Source of the DNA: Saprospiraceae bacterium
GTDB taxonomy: Bacteria > Bacteroidota > Bacteroidia > Chitinophagales > Saprospiraceae
Length of the DNA: 64,000 nt
Assembly: GCA_016715465.1 (NCBI GenBank)
Contig: JADKAA010000029.1
Span: 1,674,001-1,738,000, forward strand
Direction: 5' to 3'
Shown here: positions 37,994 through 47,627 of the stretch, piece after piece
Layout of the letters: each line of letters starts with the position of its first letter
Numbering within the stretch: the stretch's first letter is position 1
Notes under the pieces: generated by a model
The model's database searches: none
The model's input: the letters and a program-made list of their open reading frames with translations, nothing else
What the model was told of the DNA's origin: nothing
Made by a program: the position numbers and the translations under genes

Positions 37994-40521
37994 ATGACGA
38001 CGGCAAATACCCACAATGGCCCAGGAGAGATCTTCAGTGAATTGTTGAATGAGGAGGTGTTGAAACCCAAACCCGTGGTGGAAGCCACTCCGGAGGGTAT
38101 CAAAACAAGGATCGAGTGTTATACCTTACCCACTGTGGCTGCCGCACCTGAAAGTGAGGTAAAAAAACAATGGCAGGCCTTGCGAAATTTTTACCGCTCG
38201 GGTGAAAATACCGGAGGAACAACCTCAAAGGATTTGCGGCCCGTCCTGCTGGCATCCTACCTCAACAGCGAAGAAATACAAACGGACTACCCCATTTATT
38301 TATCTCACATGGAAGCAGGGGCCCATACCCATCCTTCGACCATCATCGCGTTGTTGGAGGAAACTTTTAAGGCGGTATTTAATGAAAAAGAAGGTCTTGT
38401 CCTCCATACCAATTTGCCCCGAATTGAAGCAGCCTTCCGGAAATATGTAAAGGATGCGGGTCACTATTGCGATTTCGCCGCAGCCCTGGAATCGGCCATG
38501 TCAACCCTTGCGGACATCAAAATAAAAGGGGAAGACCAAAAAACATTTCTGGCAGACATCGAAAAATTTCGCAATAAGTTGCCCCAAACCGGCAGCCTGC
38601 TGGGCTTTTCACCTTTGACACTGGTTCAGTTGCTCACCCATTTACTTACCTACCAGTCCAGGGAGAAAAGAAATAAATTTGTACATGAAGCGCACAACTT
38701 AAAATCAAAGTTGAATGACCTGCTCTCCGTTGAAAATGAGGGCAAGACCACAAACAGCGCAGCGGCCTGGGACATTGGGGATTCATTCATTGAGTTTAAT
38801 ACCCTGGACAACTTAAAACCCCGGCGCGCCTCAGAATCTATGCCGGTGAAAAGATATGAGCGCATCACAACGTGCATACGAAACCTGGAAGCGGCAGAAA
38901 GTTTGCTCTCGTCGCACCACGGTCTTGTGTTTATGGGTGAAAATCTGGCCAACAAAACTGGCAACTGGAAAAACCTGTTGGGTGCATTGGAGGTGAAACT
39001 GGTTCCGGAAGGAAAAAGTTGTCTGTCGGCATCCGAAGGATTTAAAAACCACATGGTCGGACTTTCCGCTATGTTTGCCGCAACGCGGATGGCGACCCTC
39101 GAAATAAATAACAAATACGAGGAAGACATCCACGATGATTTTTTGCAAAATTCAGCTGGGCCTATTTCACGGCCGAAGAAAATGCGCTGTGTCCTCCGGT
39201 AATTTTGTTGGAAGAAACGCACCATTTACTGGGCAGGGAAATGCAGCACTTTTCAGCCTTACTGGCATCCAACAAACCTGTGAAGGTGGTGGCCATCAAT
39301 TTACCGTCTGAAGTAAAAATTCATTATACGGGTGAAGAAGATGAGTTGCCTTCATTCCAGCAAGAGCTGAGTTCCATCGCCATTTCCCACCGCAGTGCTT
39401 TTACGCTGCAGGCTGCCCTGCATAATCCCCTGCATCTTGTGCAAGGCCTAGACGCAGGTTTAACTTGTGCTACACCGGCTTTGTTTCACATCCTGATGCC
39501 CGATGACAGTCAAACTCCGGCGCGTCAGTTTATGCACATCAGCAGTGCCGTGGAAGGCAGGCAATTTCCGTTGTTCACCTACGATGCCAGCCGTGAAAAG
39601 TGGGGCAGTCGATTCGACATCGATGCCAATCCGCAAGCGTATCTCGATTGGCCGGAATATACTTTTGAAATGCTTGCCGAGACAAAGGAAGTAAGCCGGA
39701 TCGACCTGGCATTTACCTTTGCCGATTATTATGCCGTCAACCCTGCCAACCTGATTCATTTGTTCGATGTGCCCGCCCATTGCTGGACGGCAGACCTCAT
39801 TCCCTTGGCTGAATACCTCAAATTACCCACGGACCAACTTTATGCAAAGGTGCCTTTCATTTGGATGGTGGATGCGGCATTTACCTTACACAAGATGGCT
39901 GTGCCTTATGCCCTGGTGGTGGCTGCCAAAGAAAGACTGGACTTCTGGAATTTCATCCAGGAACTTGGCGGCGTGAGCAGCTTCCACGTTGAACAAGCCG
40001 TGAGTCGTACCCGCAAAGAAATGCTGGACCAGGTTGAAAGAGAAGTAACTGAACTCAAAGCCCGCCATGAACTTGAAATCGAAAAGGTAAGGTCAACCAC
40101 GGCTGCTGAGGCCATGGAGAGGCTGGCAGGCATGCTGCTCGACCTGGATAGCCTCACCATTCCCGGCGCAGTGACCCAGACTTCCACAACAACGTCCCTT
40201 GCGGCAAACCCTGTGACAAAAACAGAGGTGACCCAGATGGTGGAAGACATCGCTCAGACACCCGTAGAAGTCTCTAATGATGCCTGGGTGGAATCCTACC
40301 GCTGCACCTCTTGCAATGAGTGTACGGATAAGTATCCGAGGGCATTTAGATACAATGGCGACAAGCAGGCATACGTTGCGGATGCTACAACGGTCACTTT
40401 TGCCCAACTGGTAAAAGCCGCGCAGGCGTGTCCGGCCAAGTGCATTCACCCCGGCATGCCACTCAACCCCAAAGAGCCGGGACTTGATGCACTCATTGAA
40501 TTGGCCAAAACCCTGAACTGA
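37994..40521 (+). CDS. PFOR-domain-VI-like protein with C-terminal ferredoxin, one frameshift
   Basis: About 842 residues once the T6 run at 39138-39143 is read as T7, giving FFAKFSWAYFTAEENALCPP. Frames as they stand: 37994-39202 and 39205-40521. The centre (VILLEETHHLLGREMQHFSA, KPVKVVAINLPSEV) occupies the place of the TPP-binding segment of PFOR, but the GDG...N motif is absent. The stretch HISSAVEGRQFPLFTYDASR resembles the end of PFOR domain VI. A coiled coil (ARHELEIEKVRSTTAAEAM) leads to a ferredoxin-like tail (YRCTSCNECTDKYPRAFRY, QACPAKCIHPG). It is homologous in its C-terminal half to the 1271-residue protein two genes on. It is probably a non-catalytic electron-transfer or docking subunit between KorAB and RnfB. 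Confidence 0.72.
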
Positions 40522-40526
40522 ACCAA

Positions 40527-41420
40527 ATGACCACAGAAATCATCACGGCTGTTGTCATCCTTACTGCGCTTGGCTTGCTCTTTGCGACCATCCTGGCCAT
40601 TGCCTATAAAAAACTAAAGGTCGAAGAAGACCCGCGCATCGACATCGTGGAAGAGATGTTGCCCAAGGCCAATTGCGGTGCCTGTGGTTCACCCGGTTGC
40701 AGGGCGTTCGCAGAAATGGTGGTGAATAAAACCATTAATCCCGGAAAATGTACGGTGAGTTCGCCCGATGCCGTGGAGCGCATAGCCCAATACATGGGCA
40801 TTGAGGCCAGTCATGAAGAAAAAGTAGTGGCGCGGCTGTTGTGTGCCGGTGGAAAAAATGAAGCCCACAACATGGCCGATTACCGGGGAGGACTTAAAAC
40901 CTGTCGCGGCGAGGCCATGGTGGCCGGTGGACCCAAACAATGCAGCTGGGGCTGCCTGGGGCTGGCCGATTGTGAAAAGGTATGCGACTTTGACGCCATA
41001 CACATGAATGCCAATGGCCTGCCGGTGGTGGACATCGATAAATGTATCGCCTGCGGTGACTGTGTGGAGATCTGTCCCAAACAATTGTTTGTGCTGATGC
41101 CTGTCGGCCAGAAGCTGATCGTACAATGCAAATCTTTGTTGGAAGGCAAGGCGGCTGAGAACCTTTGTTCCGTGGCCTGTACGGCTTGTGGCAAATGTGT
41201 GGCCGATGCCGCACCCGGCCTGATCGAAATAAGAAATAACCTGGCCACCATTCAATATGAGTGGAATGTGCTCGCCTCTCCGCAAGCGATCAAAAGGTGC
41301 CCGACGGATGCCATCGTGTGGCTGGAAAATGCAAAACAATTTGAAACGAAGGAAAACACGGAGCTGCCCATAGGTAAGGTGGAAAGTGTGCTGGATTTAG
41401 GAAATGTTTATTATCAGTGA
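40527..41420 (+). CDS. rnfB: Rnf complex subunit RnfB (ferredoxin-accepting iron-sulfur protein)
   Basis: 297 residues. An N-terminal TM helix (VVILTALGLLFATILAIAY) leads to the 4Fe-4S domain NCGACGSPGCRAFAEM ... GKC typical of RnfB. The ferredoxin-type motifs follow: QCSWGCLGLADCEKVC, CIACGDCVEICPKQ and VACTACGKCV. It takes electrons from reduced ferredoxin and passes them to RnfC/RnfD/RnfG. Here it is detached from rnfCDGEA by the 1271-residue PFOR-like gene, whose start it overlaps (stop TGA within GTGATGG). The placement between two PFOR-like proteins suggests direct docking. Confidence 0.95.
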   Translation: MTTEIITAVVILTALGLLFATILAIAYKKLKVEEDPRIDIVEEMLPKANCGACGSPGCRAFAEMVVNKTINPGKCTVSSPDAVERIAQYMGIEASHEEKVVARLLCAGGKNEAHNMADYRGGLKTCRGEAMVAGGPKQCSWGCLGLADCEKVCDFDAIHMNANGLPVVDIDKCIACGDCVEICPKQLFVLMPVGQKLIVQCKSLLEGKAAENLCSVACTACGKCVADAAPGLIEIRNNLATIQYEWNVLASPQAIKRCPTDAIVWLENAKQFETKENTELPIGKVESVLDLGNVYYQ

Positions 41421-44400
41421 TGGAAACGAAAACAAATTATACAGCCCTGTTGAACCAGGTCGTTAAACTCCGACCTCGTGACGCTGTATGGCATCTTAAC
41501 AGGGCCATTTGTGAAAGCATTCAAAGCAGCACCGGGGAGGACAATGCCAGCTCTTTCGGCAAATCGGCGTTAGCCAATTTATACGGCAGGGCGTTGAGCC
41601 ATGGAGCAGGTGCAGCACTTTCTTTTTCCATCGGCTTTGCGGCTACCGGACTCAGGGCCGGCATCTTATTGCAAGCCGGCGAAATCACCCCCAACCTTGA
41701 AAATATTGGAAATGCGGTAAGGTCCCATATTCCACTGGTCATCTTTGCATCCGTCAGCAGCCAAAGTCAAATCAGTCAACTGGCGCAGAGCGGTGCCCTA
41801 ATTTTTGCCGTAAACACGGCCCAGGAAGCGATTGACTACATGTTGGTGTCTTACCACATCGCGGAATTTTCCCTGATTCCGGTGGTGGTGTGTTTGGATG
41901 AAAATATAATGGATGTGGAAGGGGATGTGGCCTTTCCTTCTAAGGAAGTACTGATGAAGTTGGCAGAAAATACCGACCATCTGATTGTTTGCCCTACCCC
42001 ATCGCAACAGCTTATTTTTGGCAAAAGCAGAAAAAGGATACCCAATTGGTTTCATGTGGACAACCCTGTTTCGCTGGGTGCAAACAAACATGCCCACGAA
42101 GCGGCCCTTGAAGCGGCGGCCCAACAGGTGTATTTTTATCATCACCTCGATGAGATCATCCAGTCCGCTTTTGAAGCGTTCACAAAGTCCACCGGAAGAA
42201 GTTGTTTTACCGTAGAAATGCACCAATGCAAAGATGCCGATCATTTGGTCATCAGCTCGGGGGCTGTATCCACTTTTGTCAGCGCATCTGTCGATACATA
42301 CCGGGGTAAAAATAAACACAAAGTTGGCGCGGTACGTCTGGTACAATTGAATCCTTTCCCCGTAAACGCGATTAAGGCGGTACTGGGTGGTAAAAAGGTC
42401 ATTACGGTATTGGAACAGTCAACCGGCAATTTTGATGGTGCGCTGTACAAAGAAGTGGCCAGTATGCCGGAAAGCAAACCCGCAAAAGTGATTAAGGGTC
42501 AGTACGGCACCCTGCCTGCCCTCAACTCCCTGGTCGAAGTGATCTCCAACATGGTGCCGGGTGGTATGGGAAAAAATGATTTCTGGATCGAGGTGGACTT
42601 TACGCACAGCGGCGTGCAAAATGGCCATGCCCACTCCGCCTATCCAAAACACCTGGTGTTGCTTCAGGCCATTGAACGGGAATATCCAGGCTTACAAGAT
42701 AAATCCATCACCACAAGATCGACATCCCCACAAAACACCAGAAGCAGTCAGGGTATGCCAATGGGCATCAGAAAATATCATGACCAGGGTCCCGCGTATG
42801 CCAGGATATCCAGGTTTTATGACGACACGGCCGCTTTTTACCAGACCTCAAAAGATGAACTGGTGGCAGATCCTTTCCAGGCCATTCCGGTAATGCCCCC
42901 ATCTACAGCCCTGTTTATGGATGGGCAAGCTGAAAGCCGGATACTTCCTGTATTTAAAGCAGAAAATTGTACGGCATGTGGTGCCTGTTTTTTACATTGT
43001 CCACATGCCGCCATCAATCCGGTGGTGCTGGGATTGGAGCAGCTCATCAAAACGGGCATTAACCTTTGTCAAACCAACGGTATAAAAATTACCCATCTGA
43101 TTCCCCTTGTGAAAAACCTGGCCAAGCTGTCTCATGAGGTCATCAAAACACAAAACGATAAACCTGCCACTGTTTCTGCTTTTATGCCGGAAGCTTTTAC
43201 CCGGCTGGTGCAGCAAATGAAAATGGAAGGAGAAAAACTCCAAGGAGCCAGGCAGGATGCCGAAGCGGTCTTTGCTGCTTTGACACACTTTCCTGTATCA
43301 CTTACAGAAATATTTTACCAGTCGCGCGAAACCATAAAAAAGGAAAGTGGTGAATTGTTTTCTCTGGCCATAGATCTGCAGTCGTGCACTTCCTGTGGCG
43401 TATGTGCATCGGTTTGTGAAGAGGATGCAATGGTCATGAAAGACGCAAGTCCGGACCTCATTGAAACACACCAAAGACATTACCAGGCATGGGAGCAAAG
43501 CCCCGATACGGGAGCGGATACCATCATAAGACTGCTCGATGAAAAAAAATACAATCCATTTTCTGCCATCCTGCTGAGCAGGCATTTCAACCAGGCGCTG
43601 CACGGCATCGGCAATGATGCCCGGGGTGATGGCGCGAAAACGATGGTCCATGTCATCACCGCCATGACCGAGGCTACAATTCAGCCAAGGTTTAAGGCAG
43701 CCCTTCAAACCATCGATGGACTTATTGAAGGCCTGTCTGAAAAAATTCACCGTCAGCTCGGAGCGGCGCTGCCCTCAGATAACTTTGATGCGCTATCGCA
43801 GGTATTGGCCGACATCAAAGAAGATAGAAATCCATTTGAGGAAGTGATCCACAAACTGGGTATGGATGATCAGCTGAAACTTGTGGATACCAGAAGTCTG
43901 AAGCGCAAAGTAGAATTGGCCAAGGCATTGAAGATGTTGAAGTGGCTGCTCAGTGAGGGTGCCAACGGCACGGGCAGATCGAGGATGGGTGTTGCCACAG
44001 ACGGCAGCCTGTCATCGTCCGGTACCTATCCGTGGAATAATTTTACAGCACCTGTGCTGGTTCATCTCAATGGCATTACACCCGAACTGGCCAAAGGATT
44101 GGTACAGGGTCACATCCGGCAGTTGCTGGATAACATCAAAGTGATGCGCAGGGCGGAACTCGAAGTCAGCGGAAGTTATGAACCGGAAATCAATGACGTA
44201 GAGATTGCGGCGCTTTCCTGGAACGACCTCACCGATGAAGAAAAAAACATGGTGCCACCGATATTGATCTTTGGGCAACGCACAAAAATGGCTACCAAAG
44301 ATATGGATGCCCTGGTGAACATGCTGGACAGCAGCTGGCCGTTAAAAGCCATTGTGCTCGATGATGTAGTGCCTGAGGTGGATGGCTTCGCCACAGACAT

Positions 44401-45232
44401 CCTTTCAGGTATAGGTTCGGTGTTGCCGGCACTGGCTGCTCAAAATGTAACGATTTTAAAAAGTTCACTTGCCGCACCGCAACATTTATTCTCCGGCTTA
44501 TCCTCAGCCATTGGCAGCAGCAGACCGGCCCTGGTTTGGGTATATGCCCCTTCCATTTCCAAACATACCCTAGCGCAGAAGGATATGGCGACATTGCACG
44601 ACCTCGCTTTACAGACACGGGCATTTCAGGTCTTTGGTTTTGACCCGTTGAGCAGCGGACGATTGCTTTCATCTAAAATCGACATGAGGGATAATCCGGA
44701 CTTCGGTTCTCTGTGGACAGAAAAGGAATTGCCATACACCGAAAGTGAAGAAAAGAAAACACGCAGTTATACCTATACCTGGGCGGACTGGGCATTTACG
44801 CTGAAGTCGTGGGAAAATCATTTCACTTTGTACACGGAAGACGAAAATAAGGCTGTACCCGTCTCGACCTACCTTACCTTATCCACGGCGGAACGCAGTG
44901 CAAAGGTTCCTGTTATTTTACAAACAAATGATGCCCAACCATTGACCATGTATCGGGTATCAGAGGATGTCATCTCGGCAACCTCAGCAAGTGCCCGGGC
45001 ATGGCAGTTGTTGCGTGAAATCGCCGGCGAACTTACCGCATACCCCGATAAATTGCAGGATAAGATTGAGACCCAACTCACTGAAAAGTATGAAGCCAAA
45101 ATGGCCGCATTCACCAAAGAACACGAAAGTAAAATCGCGAACCTGGAGCGCGAACACCTGGAAAAGATTAAGCATAATCTCAAAGAAAAACTGGTCATGC
45201 TGTCTGAATTAGCCCGGGAGAAAAAAAATTAA
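41420..45232 (+). CDS. Large PFOR-like iron-sulfur protein with degenerate TPP site
   Basis: 1271 residues. The order follows pyruvate:ferredoxin oxidoreductase. Domain I-like is about 20-250 (HIPLVIFASVSSQSQISQLA, NTAQEAIDYMLVSYHIAE). Domain II-like is about 280-380 (HLVISSGAVSTFVSASVDTY, VRLVQLNPFPVNAI). A two-cluster ferredoxin part has CTACGACFLHCPHAAI (about 515) and CTSCGVCASVCEEDAM (about 658). Domain-VI-like text (PILIFGQRTKMATKDMDALV, LKAIVLDDVVPEVDG) aligns with the PFOR TPP segment but lacks GDG and the metal Asn. The coiled-coil C-terminus is rich in Lys and Glu. Catalysis of 2-oxoacid oxidation is unlikely; electron relay from KorAB to Rnf is my inference. The GTG at 41417 is an alternative start. 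Confidence 0.8.
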   Translation: METKTNYTALLNQVVKLRPRDAVWHLNRAICESIQSSTGEDNASSFGKSALANLYGRALSHGAGAALSFSIGFAATGLRAGILLQAGEITPNLENIGNAVRSHIPLVIFASVSSQSQISQLAQSGALIFAVNTAQEAIDYMLVSYHIAEFSLIPVVVCLDENIMDVEGDVAFPSKEVLMKLAENTDHLIVCPTPSQQLIFGKSRKRIPNWFHVDNPVSLGANKHAHEAALEAAAQQVYFYHHLDEIIQSAFEAFTKSTGRSCFTVEMHQCKDADHLVISSGAVSTFVSASVDTYRGKNKHKVGAVRLVQLNPFPVNAIKAVLGGKKVITVLEQSTGNFDGALYKEVASMPESKPAKVIKGQYGTLPALNSLVEVISNMVPGGMGKNDFWIEVDFTHSGVQNGHAHSAYPKHLVLLQAIEREYPGLQDKSITTRSTSPQNTRSSQGMPMGIRKYHDQGPAYARISRFYDDTAAFYQTSKDELVADPFQAIPVMPPSTALFMDGQAESRILPVFKAENCTACGACFLHCPHAAINPVVLGLEQLIKTGINLCQTNGIKITHLIPLVKNLAKLSHEVIKTQNDKPATVSAFMPEAFTRLVQQMKMEGEKLQGARQDAEAVFAALTHFPVSLTEIFYQSRETIKKESGELFSLAIDLQSCTSCGVCASVCEEDAMVMKDASPDLIETHQRHYQAWEQSPDTGADTIIRLLDEKKYNPFSAILLSRHFNQALHGIGNDARGDGAKTMVHVITAMTEATIQPRFKAALQTIDGLIEGLSEKIHRQLGAALPSDNFDALSQVLADIKEDRNPFEEVIHKLGMDDQLKLVDTRSLKRKVELAKALKMLKWLLSEGANGTGRSRMGVATDGSLSSSGTYPWNNFTAPVLVHLNGITPELAKGLVQGHIRQLLDNIKVMRRAELEVSGSYEPEINDVEIAALSWNDLTDEEKNMVPPILIFGQRTKMATKDMDALVNMLDSSWPLKAIVLDDVVPEVDGFATDILSGIGSVLPALAAQNVTILKSSLAAPQHLFSGLSSAIGSSRPALVWVYAPSISKHTLAQKDMATLHDLALQTRAFQVFGFDPLSSGRLLSSKIDMRDNPDFGSLWTEKELPYTESEEKKTRSYTYTWADWAFTLKSWENHFTLYTEDENKAVPVSTYLTLSTAERSAKVPVILQTNDAQPLTMYRVSEDVISATSASARAWQLLREIAGELTAYPDKLQDKIETQLTEKYEAKMAAFTKEHESKIANLEREHLEKIKHNLKEKLVMLSELAREKKN

Positions 45233-45234
45233 AA

Positions 45235-46608
45235 ATGAGTGCAGACCACGACATATTACATCCTACACTCACCTTCAGCCATGGCATTCATCCGGGCGAA
45301 TACAAAGAGCTCACGGAACACTGCCGCATTGAGCGTATGCCCTTTGTAGAAGAATATATCCTGCCTTTGTCGCAACACCTGGGTGCGCCGAATAAACCTC
45401 TGGTTCAAGTAGGCAGTAAAGTAAAGAGGGGACAGAAAATTGCTGACCCCGGAGGCTTTGTATCTGTAGCCCTGCATTCCCCCGTTGACGGCACGGTAAA
45501 GGCCATAGGTCTTGCCGAAAATCCGGGCGGTCAAATGGTACAGAGTATTTTCATCAAAGCCGACTCCTTTTCCACACAGCAACTTTCACCTTCTGTGCCA
45601 AAGTCTTACGAAGACATGGACATCAGGGAGTTTATCTCATCCGTGCAGGACGCGGGCATTGTGGGGCTGGGTGGTGCTGCCTTTCCGGCGCATGTGAAGT
45701 TTTCCATACCCGAAGGCAAGACGTGTCGTTACATCATGCTGAATGGCTGCGAATGCGAACCTTTCCTTACCTCTGACCACCGCACTATGGTGGAGTTTCC
45801 CGATGAAGTGATTGACGGTACCCGTATTTTACAGCACTTTTTAAAAGCAGAAAAAATATTCATTGGCATTGAAGCCAACAAACCCGATGCCGTAAAAATA
45901 CTCACTGAAAAGGCAAAAACATCGGGCCTGCCCATTGAAGTAGTGCCCCTGGTAGTGAAGTATCCGCAGGGTGCAGAAAAAATGATGATCACTGCCATCC
46001 TGGGTAAAGAAGTGCCTACCGGCAAACTTCCGGTTGACGTAGAAACCCTGGTGACCAATGTGAGTTCCATCGCGGCCATCAGCCAGTGGTTCCGGAAAGG
46101 ACAGCCCTTGATTGAAAGGGTGGTCACCGTTACGGGTACGGCCATCAAACGACCCGCCAATGTGCTGGTGCCCATCGGCACTTCCATGCGCCATGTCGTG
46201 GAATGGTGTGGAGGCATCACCTCACCATCGCTTGGCAATACAAGAATCCTATTAGGCGGACCAATGATGGGCATGGTGCAGAAGTCACTGGATACCCCAG
46301 TGGTAAAAGGCACGTCGGGCATCCTCGTACTCACCTCCAATGAAGTAAAAGATTTATCGCAATACAATTGCATCCGTTGCAGTCGCTGTCTCGATGCCTG
46401 TCCTATGCACCTGAATCCATCGCTGCTGGGCATGTTGGCTAAAAAAGGCATTTGGGAAGAGATGGAAGAAAACCATGTGCTCGATTGTTTTGAGTGCGGC
46501 TGTTGTTCATACGTTTGTCCGTCCGGCATACCGTTGGTTCAAAGTTTCAGGGTTGGAAAATCCATCATCCGGGAACAAAAAGCAAAACAAAAAGACAAAA
46601 AGAATTGA
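45235..46608 (+). CDS. rnfC: Rnf complex subunit RnfC (NADH-dehydrogenase-like)
   Basis: 457 residues. The biotin-lipoyl-like N-terminus (GSKVKRGQKIADPGGFVSVA, HSPVDGTVKAIG) is followed by the FMN/NADH part (DAGIVGLGGAAFPAHVK, MLNGCECEPFLTSDH) and a SLBB region. Two 4Fe-4S motifs end the chain (CIRCSRCLDACPMHLNP, CFECGCCSYVCPSG). It is the NAD+-reducing or NADH-oxidising peripheral subunit, with no C-terminal extension. It begins 2 bases after the PFOR-like gene and its stop overlaps the likely TTG start of rnfD. Confidence 0.95.
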   Translation: MSADHDILHPTLTFSHGIHPGEYKELTEHCRIERMPFVEEYILPLSQHLGAPNKPLVQVGSKVKRGQKIADPGGFVSVALHSPVDGTVKAIGLAENPGGQMVQSIFIKADSFSTQQLSPSVPKSYEDMDIREFISSVQDAGIVGLGGAAFPAHVKFSIPEGKTCRYIMLNGCECEPFLTSDHRTMVEFPDEVIDGTRILQHFLKAEKIFIGIEANKPDAVKILTEKAKTSGLPIEVVPLVVKYPQGAEKMMITAILGKEVPTGKLPVDVETLVTNVSSIAAISQWFRKGQPLIERVVTVTGTAIKRPANVLVPIGTSMRHVVEWCGGITSPSLGNTRILLGGPMMGMVQKSLDTPVVKGTSGILVLTSNEVKDLSQYNCIRCSRCLDACPMHLNPSLLGMLAKKGIWEEMEENHVLDCFECGCCSYVCPSGIPLVQSFRVGKSIIREQKAKQKDKKN

Positions 46609-47627
46609 GTACAGATAAAAAATTAACGGTATCCACTTCGCCTTTTCTGCATGACAAGGCCACTACGCCATGGATCATGTACCAGGTGGTCTATTCCTTG
46701 ATTCCGGTCATTGGGGCGGCCTATTATTTCTTTGGGCTGGGTGCGTTGGCTGTGTTGAGTTTTTCCGTAGCCGGATGTCTGGCCACCGAAGTGCTGTTTA
46801 GCAAAACGGCACAGGACAATGGCAAGGCAACTTATTCATTCGATAAAATAAAAGACGGCAGCGCATTAATCACCGGTTTGTTGCTGGGACTTACCCTGCC
46901 TCCCGGGTTTCCGCTTTGGATGGCCTTTCTGGGCGGCGTAGTTTCCATAGGCATGGGCAAAATGATTTGGGGCGGACTGGGTCAAAATGTATTTAATCCC
47001 GCACTCGTTGGCAGGGCATTTTTACAGGCGACCTTTCCTACGGCCATTACTACCTGGTCGCCGCCGGATGGCAGGTACTTTGAGTTTCGGGGCAACAACA
47101 TTGGTATTCCTTTTTTTAAAGCAGAAAATGTAGACGGGGTCACCACGGCGACACCTTTGTCAAAAATGAAATTCGACCACTATTTCACAGACTGGCAGGA
47201 CTTACTTTTTGGCAATACAGGTGGATCGCTGGGAGAGACCTGTGGCATCCTCTTTGTGCTGGCAGGCATTTACCTCATTGCCCGCAAGATCATTCACTGG
47301 CGCATTCCTGTGGCTCTCCTGCTTACGGTCATTGTATTTTCAGGAATATTCTGGTTGATTGATCCATTGCGATATCCCAGTCCGGTATTTATGTTGTTTT
47401 CCGGAGGGCTGATGTTGGGCACAGTATATATGGCCACCGATCTCGTGACCTCACCCATTACGCCAAAAGGCGCATGGATATACGCCATTGGCATTGGTGT
47501 CTTTGTAGTTCTGATCAGGCTTTGGGGCGGACTTCCCGAAGGGGTCATGTATGCCATTCTGCTGATGAATGCCGCGACGCCCCTGATCAATAAATATGTG
47601 AAAGTAAAAACCTACGGCTACAAATGA
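46605..47627 (+). CDS. rnfD: Rnf complex subunit RnfD
   Basis: 340 residues from a TTG at 46605, which overlaps the rnfC stop (ATTGA); the frame is open upstream but the N-terminus LSTDKKLTVSTSPFLHDKAT matches family starts. It has about eight to ten membrane helices, with conserved WGGLGQNVFNPALVGRAFLQ. The covalent FMN-Thr site reads DGVTTATPLS (consensus DxxSGATPL), so the Gly of the usual motif is replaced by Thr. It forms the membrane ion path with RnfA and RnfE. ApbE, encoded convergently, would attach the FMN. Confidence 0.93.
   Translation: MSTDKKLTVSTSPFLHDKATTPWIMYQVVYSLIPVIGAAYYFFGLGALAVLSFSVAGCLATEVLFSKTAQDNGKATYSFDKIKDGSALITGLLLGLTLPPGFPLWMAFLGGVVSIGMGKMIWGGLGQNVFNPALVGRAFLQATFPTAITTWSPPDGRYFEFRGNNIGIPFFKAENVDGVTTATPLSKMKFDHYFTDWQDLLFGNTGGSLGETCGILFVLAGIYLIARKIIHWRIPVALLLTVIVFSGIFWLIDPLRYPSPVFMLFSGGLMLGTVYMATDLVTSPITPKGAWIYAIGIGVFVVLIRLWGGLPEGVMYAILLMNAATPLINKYVKVKTYGYK

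Noticed and set aside
40689..41339. 216-residue minus-strand frame within rnfB
   Set aside because: Shadow of a GC-rich real gene; no motif, no start context.
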